This document shows positions 1 to 6,732 of a stretch of 39,326 bases of DNA, one piece after another. The notes below the pieces were generated by a model, which saw only the letters and a list, made by a program, of their open reading frames with translations, was not told where the DNA came from and searched no databases. How positions within the stretch are numbered: position 1 is the first letter of the stretch; every line of letters begins with the position of its first letter. The DNA is from an uncultured Bacteroidota bacterium (lineage in GTDB: Bacteria > Bacteroidota > Bacteroidia > Flavobacteriales_F > PHOS-HE28), in the NCBI GenBank assembly GCA_902826215.1, contig CADEDY010000018.1, positions 1-39,326 of the forward strand, read 5' to 3'. The position numbers and the translations under genes were made by a program.

Positions 1-1114
1 TGGCGATGAAGCGCGTGGCCTTGTCGGCGCTGTCGCTGTAGATGACGCCGCCGAATTGCATTTCTCCCTTCTTGCTCTTCACCACCTTGCGCTGGTTGGC
101 CACAATGCCCACGGCCCAGCCGTCGATGCGGGCATAGGCGGTGATGATGCTCTGGCCGTAGCCTTCCTTGTATTCGGTGTAGTCGCTGTCGTCCACCAGC
201 CGTGCGATCACCTCGCGCATGTCGTAGGGTTTGGCGCGGTCGGTGGGGAGGATGCCGTAGATCTCCTTCGGGTCGGCCTTCGGTGCTACGGCTTTCTCGC
301 GACTGAAGCCCGCGTCCTTGGGCTTGCCTAGCTTGTCCACGATGGCGCGGATCTTCTTCAGGCAGTCCGCGTCGTCCTTGCACTTGTAATCGGTCACACC
401 GCTGATCTCGCTGTGCGTGGTGGCGCCGCCGAGGGTCTCGTTGTCGATGTCCTCACCGATCGCGGCTTTTACCAGGTAGCTGCCGGCGAGGAAGATGCTG
501 CCGGTCTTCTCCACGATCAGGGCCTCGTCGCTCATGATGGGCAGGTAGGCGCCGCCCGCCACGCAGCTGCCCATGATGGCGCTGATCTGCGTGATGCCCA
601 TGGAGCTCATGATGGCGTTGTTGCGGAAGATCCGGCCGAAGTGCTCCTTGTCGGGGAAGATCTCGTCCTGCATGGGCAGGTACACGCCGGCGCTGTCCAC
701 GAGGTAGATGATGGGCAGGCGGTTTTCGATGGCGATCTCTTGCGCGCGCAGGTTCTTCTTGCCGGTCATGGGGAACCACGCGCCGGCCTTCACGGTGGCG
801 TCGTTGGCCACCACGATGCACTGGCGCTTGCTCACGTAGCCGATCACGACCACGACCCCTGCGCTGGGCGCACCGCCGTGCTCTTTGTACATGCCGTCGG
901 CCGCAAAGGCACCGATCTCGATGCGCGGGCTCTTGGGGTCCAACAAGGCGTCGACTCGCTCGCGGGCGGTCATCTTGCCCTCGGCCTTCAGCTTGGCCAT
1001 GCGCTTTTCGCCGCCACCCTGGTAGATGGTGTGTAGGCGCTTGTTGAGGTCGGAGACCTTCAGCTTGTTGAAGTCCTCGTTCTTACTCGCCTCGATATCG
1101 ATCTTCTCTGCCAT
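1..1114 (-). CDS. Acyl-CoA carboxylase carboxyltransferase subunit, methylcrotonyl-CoA carboxylase beta-like (3' end outside window)
   Basis: This is the biotin-dependent carboxyltransferase half of an acyl-CoA carboxylase, which moves CO2 from carboxybiotin to an acyl-CoA in the cytoplasm. The window holds 371 codons from the ATG at 1114; family members are usually 510-550 residues, so the C-terminal third lies beyond position 1. Recognisable blocks are GGAPSAGVVVVIGYVS near residue 72, VVANDATVKAGAWFP near 100, IYLVDSAGVYLPMQDEIFPD near 135, and the oxyanion-type GSCVAGGAYLP near 181. The VVANDATVK and DEIFPDKEHFGRIF segments fit methylcrotonyl-CoA carboxylase (leucine degradation) better than propionyl-CoA carboxylase, whose equivalent block differs. 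The substrate is an inference from these motifs. The first codons (MAEKIDIEASKNEDFNKLK) recur as degenerate copies further along the window. Confidence 0.9.
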   Translation of the reverse strand, partial: MAEKIDIEASKNEDFNKLKVSDLNKRLHTIYQGGGEKRMAKLKAEGKMTARERVDALLDPKSPRIEIGAFAADGMYKEHGGAPSAGVVVVIGYVSKRQCIVVANDATVKAGAWFPMTGKKNLRAQEIAIENRLPIIYLVDSAGVYLPMQDEIFPDKEHFGRIFRNNAIMSSMGITQISAIMGSCVAGGAYLPIMSDEALIVEKTGSIFLAGSYLVKAAIGEDIDNETLGGATTHSEISGVTDYKCKDDADCLKKIRAIVDKLGKPKDAGFSREKAVAPKADPKEIYGILPTDRAKPYDMREVIARLVDDSDYTEYKEGYGQSIITAYARIDGWAVGIVANQRKVVKSKKGEMQFGGVIYSDSADKATRFIA

Positions 1115-1170
1115 GGAAATCGGATCGGACGATCAGCGGTTCAGAAAATGGCCTGACCCGCGATGTCCGT

Positions 1171-1230
1171 GGTGCGAAGATCGGGCAGGGCGGACAATTG
1201 TCTGAACTTCTGAGCGTCTCATTGTCTGAG
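1171..1230. repeat. Intergenic CTGATC-type repeat, copy R1
   Basis: A roughly 60-base element begins GGTGCGAAGATCGGGC and continues with CAATTGTCTGA, CTTCTGA and CTCATTGTCTGA blocks about 10-20 bases apart. It is close in sequence to 2751-2810 and 6391-6449. It lies just upstream of the carboxylase start codon. This copy is the most diverged: its TCTGAGA blocks replace the CTGATC of the others. Confidence 0.6.
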
Positions 1231-1249
1231 ACATTCCCGGCGCATCGGG

Positions 1250-2428
1250 TCATTCAAGCTTGAACTCCACGGGCACGTTCATCCGTACCCGCACAGCGAC
1301 ACCGTTGTGCCGACCCGGTGTCCATCTGGGCATGGCCTTCAGCACCCGGATGGCCTCCTTCGTGAGGCCAGGTCCCATATGCACGGTGCGCACGGGCTGT
1401 ATGTCGGTGATGAGCCCATCCGGAGCCACCACGAAGCTGAGGTACACCTTGCCCTGGATGCTATTGTCCATCTCCATCTCCGGATAGCGGATGTTCGCTT
1501 TCAGGTAGGCCTTGAAGGCCTCCTCGCCGCCGGGGAATTGCGGCATGTCATGGACAGCGGGGAAGATCTCCTCTGTGGTCGCCGAATTCGTTGTGAAGCC
1601 CTGCTCTACAGGAGGACTCACGTCTTGCTCATTGTCTTCCACCCGCAACATGCGCACCAGTTCGTAGCGGCTCAGGTCAACGGGTGGGAGCTCGGTCAGC
1701 TTGGTGTCCACCTCGGTGATACGGATGAAGCTGTGGCCGCGCCAACATTCCATGGGAAAGCCGGGGCCGAACGAACTCAAGATGCGGAACACCTCGAACG
1801 GCTTGAAACGCGAAGGCATCCAGCTTTCCATCGCATCGAAGGGCGATCGGCTGCCTGGATCGACCCACCAGGAAATATTGCGCTTGCCCTTCAATAAGTG
1901 CTCATCACAAAGTCGGCCGAGGAACATGGCCTTGCGCCCGGACAAGGAATCACGCGATGCTTCATCGTCCGGTCGCTCGCGCGACAATTGTTTGTTGCAC
2001 CAGTCTTGGGTCTTCAGCAGTGTGCTGATGTGCGCTACAAGCACCTGGTCGCGCATGGTTTCGTGGTACGCGACCACTGCAATATCCGCTTTAAGGTCCG
2101 TGAGGTACGTGACGCGCACGTCCTTTTGCGGGGCTTGAATGATGAGGATGGAGCGGTTGGCATCCTGCCAACATTCGGCCGTGAAGTCCAGTTCCTTCCG
2201 TGCGCTGTCCTTGGCGCCAACCAGTTCATAGTGGCCCATGAACCGATGCGGGCGGTACGTCTCCTTTACCCACTCATCGTGGAAGCGACCGTCGTCCACG
2301 AGAACATTGGTCTGCGCCCGCTCTTGGCCGATGGCCTTGGCGATCCATGGTGGTAGGTTGAGTTGCTCTTGGGCGAAGATCCGGGTCTGTGCATGCAGGC
2401 TCAGGAGCAGAAAGAGGGCGGAACGCAT
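1250..2428 (-). CDS. Secreted protein with C-terminal TonB_C domain
   Basis: The protein is 392 residues from the ATG at 2428. That start gives a clean signal peptide (MRSALFLLLSLHA...FAQ). Residues about 25-280 form a domain shared with the genes at 3759-5024 and 5196-6386, with LPPWI after the signal peptide, HRFMGHYE, SPFDAMESWMP and PPVDLSRYEL. Residues about 294-392 are a TonB_C domain (PF03544 type): MPQFPGGEEAF, NIRYPEMEMD, IQGKVYLSFVV, a ...DG.IT... turn and AMPRWTPGRHNG. In true TonB this domain contacts outer-membrane receptors, but this protein has a cleavable-looking signal instead of a membrane anchor, so it is probably periplasmic or surface-exposed. The reading frame stays open upstream to 2599 through a copy of the carboxylase N-terminus, so an alternative start there or at 2461 cannot be excluded. 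Confidence 0.8.
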   Translation of the reverse strand: MRSALFLLLSLHAQTRIFAQEQLNLPPWIAKAIGQERAQTNVLVDDGRFHDEWVKETYRPHRFMGHYELVGAKDSARKELDFTAECWQDANRSILIIQAPQKDVRVTYLTDLKADIAVVAYHETMRDQVLVAHISTLLKTQDWCNKQLSRERPDDEASRDSLSGRKAMFLGRLCDEHLLKGKRNISWWVDPGSRSPFDAMESWMPSRFKPFEVFRILSSFGPGFPMECWRGHSFIRITEVDTKLTELPPVDLSRYELVRMLRVEDNEQDVSPPVEQGFTTNSATTEEIFPAVHDMPQFPGGEEAFKAYLKANIRYPEMEMDNSIQGKVYLSFVVAPDGLITDIQPVRTVHMGPGLTKEAIRVLKAMPRWTPGRHNGVAVRVRMNVPVEFKLE

Positions 2429-2458
2429 GGCCAATGTGACCGGTTTGGTGTGCGAGGT

Positions 2459-2599
2459 CATCTTACCGGTCTCCTTGTGCTTGCCGGTCTTCTTCTCGCC
2501 GCCGAGGTGGTCCTTGTGCAGGCGTTTGTTGAGGTCGGAGAGCTTCAGCTTGTTGGAGTCCTCGTTCTTGGATGCCTCGATATCGATCTTCTCGGCCAT
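2459..2599 (-). repeat. Copy B of the carboxylase 5' coding end, in frame with the downstream gene
   Basis: Read on the minus strand from the ATG at 2599, it gives MAEKIDIEASKNEDSNKLK, then LSDLNKRLHK, then a diverged stretch ending GKMTS. This matches the true carboxylase start (MAEKIDIEASKNEDFNKLK, SDLNKRLH, GKMTAR) over about 47 codons. The copy has no stop codon and runs in frame into the signal peptide of the TonB_C protein. It is the longest copy in the window. Confidence 0.85.
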
Positions 2600-2663
2600 G
2601 AGGCTAAAGTAGGGAGGGGGCAAGGGTGAAGACTCAGCGGAAAGCGACCTTGATCACTTGTTA

Positions 2664-2729
2664 CTAGACACTTGTGTCGTGAGACTTGTTCCGGTCTTCG
2701 TTCTTGTTGAATTCGATGTCTTGGGCCAT
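2664..2729 (-). repeat. Copy C of the carboxylase 5' coding end (21-codon open frame)
   Basis: From the ATG at 2729 the minus strand reads MAQDIEFNKNEDRNK, then SHDTSV and a TAG at 2664-2666. The opening resembles the carboxylase start with a short internal deletion (IDIEASKNED becomes DIEFNKNED). The repeat element R2 follows directly upstream, as R1 does at the true gene. No downstream gene begins close to the stop. Confidence 0.65.
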
Positions 2730-2750
2730 ATGATCAGAGGATCGGCTGCT

Positions 2751-2810
2751 GCGAAGATCGGGCTGGGCGTTCAATTATCTGATCTTCTGATCATCTCATT
2801 GTCTGATCGA
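2751..2810. repeat. Intergenic CTGATC-type repeat, copy R2
   Basis: It begins GCGAAGATCGGGCTGGGCG and continues with TCAATTATCTGATC, TTCTGATCATC and TCATTGTCTGATCG. It is nearly identical to R1 in its first 20 bases and to R3 (6391-6449) in the CTGATC part. A weaker trace (TGGTGCGGAGATCGGGCGC) follows at about 2820-2840, so the unit may be repeated in tandem. Confidence 0.65.
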
Positions 2811-2883
2811 TCCTCGGCTCTGGTGCGGAGATCGGGCGCGGGTGATTAGCCTGATACGCCGATCCACCGATCGTCACGCTCCC

Positions 2884-3630
2884 TCACTCCAACTTGAACT
2901 TCACCGGCAGGGTCATACGCACCGGAACGGGACTACGGTTGTTGCGTCCAGGTGTCCATGCGGGCATAGCCTTCACAACACGCATTGCTTCGCGATCCAG
3001 GCTGGGATGTACGCCGCGTTTCACCTGGACCATGCGCACCGATCCATCGTCCCAGATCACCAGTTCCAGGAACACCGTGCCTTGGATGCCAGCCCCGCGC
3101 AGGTCTTCAGGGTAACGCAAGGCTTTAAGGAGGTAGGCTTGTAAGCCAGGTTCGCCACCCGGGAACTCCGGCTTCACCTTCGCAAAGGCTACATCGATCG
3201 TTGGGTCATCCACTGGAGTTGATAGTCTGTCACCCTCCTGCTCCCGAACGGCCGTGACAGGCGGTGCTTTGAATTCCCACGTGATGCGTGCCAAATGTCG
3301 CTTGGGAGCATCCGGGCTCGGTCCGAACGCATAGCTGCGAGCGATCACCAGGGCCTGTTCGATCGCGCTTTTATCGGTGCAGGTGCAAACAGGCTCGTCC
3401 ACGCTGGCCTCGATCACATGGCCCTCAGGGTCCACAACGATGCCGATCGCCATCACGCATGGTATCTCGCTCTGCAGTTCCACCAAGGACTCTTGTGTCG
3501 CAAAGCGCGTCGGCTCGGACAGGAACTCCAGCTTGCGCGGTGCGCTGAGCAGTTGCGCGGGCGATATGAGCGGCCAAGTGCCGATCACCGTGAGGACGGC
3601 CTGGCGGAGAAGGTGATGGAGGTTCGTCAT
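2884..3630 (-). CDS. Secreted protein with two TonB_C-like domains
   Basis: The protein is 248 residues from the ATG at 3630; an ATG at 3645 would add five residues. I prefer 3630 because the small upstream frame (3627-3743) ends in an ATGA overlap with it. A signal-peptide-like N-terminus ends ...WPLISPAQ. A degenerate TonB_C-like unit (MAIGIVVDPEGHVIEASV) lies near residues 55-120. A well-preserved TonB_C domain covers about 150-248, with PEFPGGEPGL, ALRYPEDLRGAGIQGTVFL, AMPAWTPGRNN and PVRMTLPVKFKLE. Its last 90 residues are clearly paralogous to those of the gene at 1250-2428. It is probably a soluble periplasmic or exported protein; its partner is unknown. Confidence 0.78.
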   Translation of the reverse strand: MTNLHHLLRQAVLTVIGTWPLISPAQLLSAPRKLEFLSEPTRFATQESLVELQSEIPCVMAIGIVVDPEGHVIEASVDEPVCTCTDKSAIEQALVIARSYAFGPSPDAPKRHLARITWEFKAPPVTAVREQEGDRLSTPVDDPTIDVAFAKVKPEFPGGEPGLQAYLLKALRYPEDLRGAGIQGTVFLELVIWDDGSVRMVQVKRGVHPSLDREAMRVVKAMPAWTPGRNNRSPVPVRMTLPVKFKLE

Positions 3631-3743
3631 GTTCGGTAGTCGCATTGAGAAGGTCGATCGTTGAACACGAAGTGGCTGCTCAGGTCGGAGCTCTTCAGCT
3701 TATTGAAGTCCTCGTTCTTGGATGCCTCGATCATCTCGGCCAT
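3627..3743 (-). repeat. Copy D of the carboxylase 5' coding end: 38-codon leader frame
   Basis: From the ATG at 3743 the minus strand reads MAEMIEASKNEDFNKLK, SSDL, then about 17 unrelated residues, and stops at TGA 3627-3629. The first 21 residues match the carboxylase N-terminus with a two-residue deletion (KID to M). The stop overlaps the ATG of the downstream TonB_C gene as ATGA, the arrangement typical of translational coupling. It could therefore be a translated leader peptide. Confidence 0.7.
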
Positions 3744-3758
3744 GTGTCGAATGAATGT

Positions 3759-5024
3759 TCACCGATCCTGCGGACACTTTGTGAAGCGGATCTTGATGTA
3801 CTCGATGCTACCTACTTCCATCGGTGCGTAGAGGATACCGTTCAGCATGTTCAGCGCGAGCTGGTCGTTCGGTGAGAGTGGTGGTTGCTTGAATACATAT
3901 TCTTCTTCATCAAGCACTAGCACCTGGGCCGACTCGAGATCGATGCCACCGTCGCGACGTGCATTGCAATAGATGAACACCTCTTCCTCAAGTGCACCGC
4001 ACGGCGAGGCAGCGGGGATCTTCAGGAGTCGCCGCTCCGGATAGCTTTTTACGTTGAGCCATGGAGGCAGTACGATATCGGGCACCGCCTGGCCTGCGCC
4101 GCTCGCAGGCCCGCCTTCGCGACCACCTGCACCGGTGGAACCGCTCCCCACAGAGCCTGTGCCACTACTACCGGGCTGTCCACCAGTGTCGGCGCTCTGT
4201 GGCTTCAGTGCGTCGAGCAATGTCGGCGCGGCGCTGCTTACCGCGTGGCTCCAGTCCCGCTTCCGCTTGTCGGCCAAAGGGTAAGCGCTCAGGTCGTAGG
4301 CGGGTGGTGGTTGCCTGCCCCGCTTCATTTCTGTGAGCTCGATGACAAGATCCTCTGTGGTGAGCAGAAGGGGCATTGGATCACCGAAGGAGCCCAGCAG
4401 ACCGAAGCCCATGAAGAAGCTCTCACCGCTCATGGGCATCCAATTCCAAGCGTCCACGAACGGGGAGTGCGGGATGTTCGAGGCATACACCCAAAGTGTA
4501 TCGCCGCCTTCAAGCTTATAGCGTTCCGCGCAGGTGATGCCCATGACCTTACGTGTCCGCCCAGTGGGTTCCATGGCGTTCCGTTCCAGTGGAGCGCGCG
4601 TCACGGGATTCAGGAGGAGGATCTCATGCAACGGCATCACATTGGCCGCTTTGCTCCGACCGTCGTTCACGGCCATGATCGCGGTATTTGTGCGCAGGTC
4701 GGCGAGGTAGGTAATCGTGGTCTCCTTGCCTTGGCCGGATAGGGTCAAGGCCATCGCGCCTTTGGTGGAGTCCGTCCAACCGCTGAAGTCGACGCGTTGG
4801 TCCTTCTCGACCAAGCGGATCGCGCCTTTGTAAGTGCCGATGAACCGGTTGGGCTGCAGTCTGTCCACCCCGAAGCCCGCGTACATCCGAGCGTCGAAGG
4901 TGGAGTCGGGTGATATGGCGCTTTCGCCAGCGAAGGCTTGGAGCATCCAGTGGGGCAGCTTCATCTCCTGTGCCTGAGCGAGGGCATCCGCGAGCATCAG
5001 TACGGTCAAGACCAGGGTCCTCAT
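3759..5024 (-). CDS. Secreted protein, paralogue of the 1250-2428 product, with Gly/Ser-rich linker
   Basis: The protein is 421 residues from the ATG at 5024 (a GTG at 5030 is possible). The signal peptide MRTLVLTVLMLADALAQAQ is followed by LPHWML. The N-terminal domain is homologous to that of the 5196-6386 product (NRFIGTYKG, ITYLADLRTNTAIMAV, GITCAERYKLEGGDTLWVYA, SPFVDAWNWMPM, PPPAYDLSAYPL). Residues about 278-313 are a low-complexity Gly/Ser linker. The C-terminus (EEVFIYCNARRDGG...YIKIRFTKC) looks like a strongly degenerate TonB_C fold. The overall pattern (GT.. lipid-like barrel, C.ERY, W) recalls the DUF4412/LolA-like families, but that is an inference. Function unknown; likely periplasmic. 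Confidence 0.75.
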   Translation of the reverse strand: MRTLVLTVLMLADALAQAQEMKLPHWMLQAFAGESAISPDSTFDARMYAGFGVDRLQPNRFIGTYKGAIRLVEKDQRVDFSGWTDSTKGAMALTLSGQGKETTITYLADLRTNTAIMAVNDGRSKAANVMPLHEILLLNPVTRAPLERNAMEPTGRTRKVMGITCAERYKLEGGDTLWVYASNIPHSPFVDAWNWMPMSGESFFMGFGLLGSFGDPMPLLLTTEDLVIELTEMKRGRQPPPAYDLSAYPLADKRKRDWSHAVSSAAPTLLDALKPQSADTGGQPGSSGTGSVGSGSTGAGGREGGPASGAGQAVPDIVLPPWLNVKSYPERRLLKIPAASPCGALEEEVFIYCNARRDGGIDLESAQVLVLDEEEYVFKQPPLSPNDQLALNMLNGILYAPMEVGSIEYIKIRFTKCPQDR

Positions 5025-5060
5025 CCCCACGAAGTAAATACTCCGCCATATACCGTACTA

Positions 5061-5132
5061 CTATGGGCGATATTCTTCAGCCTTGTTGAAGTTTTCGTTC
5101 TTGGATGCTTCGAAATCGACCTTACCGGCCAA
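5061..5132 (-). repeat. Copy E of the carboxylase 5' coding end (23-codon frame, TTG start)
   Basis: On the minus strand from the TTG at 5132: (M/L)AGKVDFEASKNENFNK, then AEEYRP and TAG at 5061-5063. It is clearly related to MAEKIDIEASKNEDFNK of the carboxylase. The ATG has become TTG and the frame stops 36 bases before the ATG of the secreted-protein gene at 5024. Confidence 0.65.
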
Positions 5133-5195
5133 GCGACGAAAACTGGAGCGTTCTTTCACAGCTGCGCTGTCCTCGCGGTCCCTCCGGATGTCGAC

Positions 5196-6386
5196 TTACG
5201 GCGTAAAACGGAAGGTGACCGTTCCGGGCTCGACGCTCCGGCCAGTGGTGCGTTCCCTGAACCCCATGGTCTTGGCCAGTTCGATCAGCTGTGCATGATC
5301 GCTGGCAGGGCATGTAGTGCGTGCCCGGTCCACCTTCGCCCAGGTAACGATCCCGTTGCGATCCACGTGGAAGTCGAGCACCGCAACGCAATCCATGTTC
5401 AGATCAGCGGGCCGCACCGGGGCCTTCATCAACCAGATCTCGGGCAGATCGACCTTGAACCAAGGCTTTGCCACGGGCGGGGTGCTGACCGGAGGAGGAC
5501 GCTCCTTCTCGATCGCGATCATTGGTGCGCCAATGGACTCTTCATCGGCTTCGTCCAAAGCCGAACGCGGCTCGGTCCAGAAGGGGTCGGGACCGGGCAG
5601 GATGGTGAGCGTCTGACCGGGGTCCTTGCGGTCGTCCTTCAGTTCAGCCTTGCTCAGATCGATGGTCGGCGGCGGAAAGCGACCCACCTTCAAGCTGGTC
5701 AACTCGAAGCTGGTCTCCTTGCTCGTCATCAAGCGGATGGTCTCTGCGCTGAGATCCGCCATCAGACCGACCAGGTTGAACGGCGAACTCATCATCGGTG
5801 CCCAATTCACGGCATCGCGGTACAGCGATGGCGTCGCGGCATCGGTCCAGACATGGATGGTATCGGCGCCTTCGGGAATGATGTACTCGGCGCACCGCGC
5901 ACCGCCGATGGTGCGCTTATTCCCCGTTGGCATCAATTCGCGGTCCTGCAACACAGCACTCTTGATCAACGCGTTCACCACGATCACGTCCTGCAACTTC
6001 ATGACGTTGCCCTTCCATTCCGAGCCTTTGCCCGCCACCAGCACCACCGTGTTCGCCCGAAGGTCGACCATGTATATCAGTTCGCCGATGTCCGAGAACT
6101 GCACGCGGAGCAAGGCGCGTGCGGTATCACTCCATCCGCTCAGGCCGACCTCCTGGCGTTCTTCCTGCTTTGTCACATTCACCTTACCCGACCAGGTGCC
6201 AATGAATTGGTTGGCGTGCATAGAGTCAGCGCCGAATGCGGCGTACAACAGACTGTCGCTTTGGGGATGTTCGGCCTGTGTAGGCATCCTGGCCATGGAC
6301 CGGAGCATCCATGAGGGAAGTTTTAGTTCCTGTGCGGTGGTGGTGAGGCAGGTGCCAAGAATGGCGACCAGTAGTGTGGAACGCAT
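5196..6386 (-). CDS. Secreted protein, paralogue of the 3759-5024 product
   Basis: The protein is 396 residues from the ATG at 6386, with signal peptide MRSTLLVAILGTCLTTTAQ followed by LPSWMLRSM. The N-terminal domain aligns with the 3759-5024 product along its length (NQFIGTWSG, GARCAEYIIPEGADTIHVW, SLYRDAVNWAPMM, FPPPTIDLSKAEL). A proline-rich linker lies near residue 285 (RPPPVSTPPVAKP). The last 70 residues (VAVLDFHVDRNGIVTWAKV...GTVTFRFTP) resemble a diverged TonB_C domain like the first half of the 2884-3630 product. Repeat element R3 sits immediately upstream. It is the fourth member of a tandem paralogue cluster; no biochemical role can be assigned. Confidence 0.77.
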   Translation of the reverse strand: MRSTLLVAILGTCLTTTAQELKLPSWMLRSMARMPTQAEHPQSDSLLYAAFGADSMHANQFIGTWSGKVNVTKQEERQEVGLSGWSDTARALLRVQFSDIGELIYMVDLRANTVVLVAGKGSEWKGNVMKLQDVIVVNALIKSAVLQDRELMPTGNKRTIGGARCAEYIIPEGADTIHVWTDAATPSLYRDAVNWAPMMSSPFNLVGLMADLSAETIRLMTSKETSFELTSLKVGRFPPPTIDLSKAELKDDRKDPGQTLTILPGPDPFWTEPRSALDEADEESIGAPMIAIEKERPPPVSTPPVAKPWFKVDLPEIWLMKAPVRPADLNMDCVAVLDFHVDRNGIVTWAKVDRARTTCPASDHAQLIELAKTMGFRERTTGRSVEPGTVTFRFTP

Positions 6387-6390
6387 GGGG

Positions 6391-6508
6391 TGAAGATCGG
6401 GTGTGTGCTTCGATTGTCTGATCTTCTGACCACCTCATTGTCTGATCGGCCCTATGCAATGGTGGGAGGATCGGGCTGGACATTCAATTGTCTGATCGTC
6501 CGATCAGC
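6391..6508. repeat. Intergenic CTGATC-type repeat, two adjacent copies R3a/R3b
   Basis: R3a (6391-6449) reads TGAAGATCGGGTGTG, CGATTGTCTGATCTTCTGA, CCTCATTGTCTGATCG. R3b (about 6463-6508) repeats the opening GGAGGATCGGGCTGGAC, CATTCAATTGTCTGATCG and then diverges. They match R1 and R2 and lie directly upstream of the start codon at 6386. Confidence 0.65.
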
Positions 6509-6534
6509 TGTCCGCTGTGGTGCGCAGGTTTGGC

Positions 6535-6695
6535 GTGGGGCGCGAATAGTTGGCACTGTCACCCTGAGCAGGGTCGAAGGATGGGCGTTCCGGCGTTCAA
6601 ATACAACGCCGTCGGGCTTTACCCTCCAAGTCCGCGCTCGTTCCTCGCTTGCGGGCTTTCCGGTCCGATCCCTAACGCGAAATGCGGATCAATGG
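6535..6695. repeat. REP-like sequence within the 346-base gap 6387-6732
   Basis: The gap between two minus-strand genes holds R3 and then GTCACCCTGAGCAGGGTCGA (from about 6557), followed by TCCGCGCTCGTTCCTCGC and GGGCTTTCCGGTCCGATCCC. The first phrase has a CCCT-GAGC-AGGG hairpin core and belongs to a type widely repeated in bacterial intergenic DNA. The second part also reads like a known repetitive class. I see no coding potential here. The assignment rests on recognition of the phrases, not on a genome search. Confidence 0.4.
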
Positions 6696-6732
6696 GGTTC
6701 CGGCAATTGATCAGTGGGTCTGATCATGATGT

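Noticed and set aside
413..1036. Plus-strand open frame of 207 codons opposite the carboxylase gene
   Set aside because: It is the antisense shadow of a well-conserved gene; the peptide is rich in His, Gly, Ala and Val with no family features.
4938..6314. Long plus-strand frame of 458 codons
   Set aside because: It runs antisense to the secreted-protein gene at 5196-6386, which has a signal peptide and paralogues; the plus-strand translation has neither.
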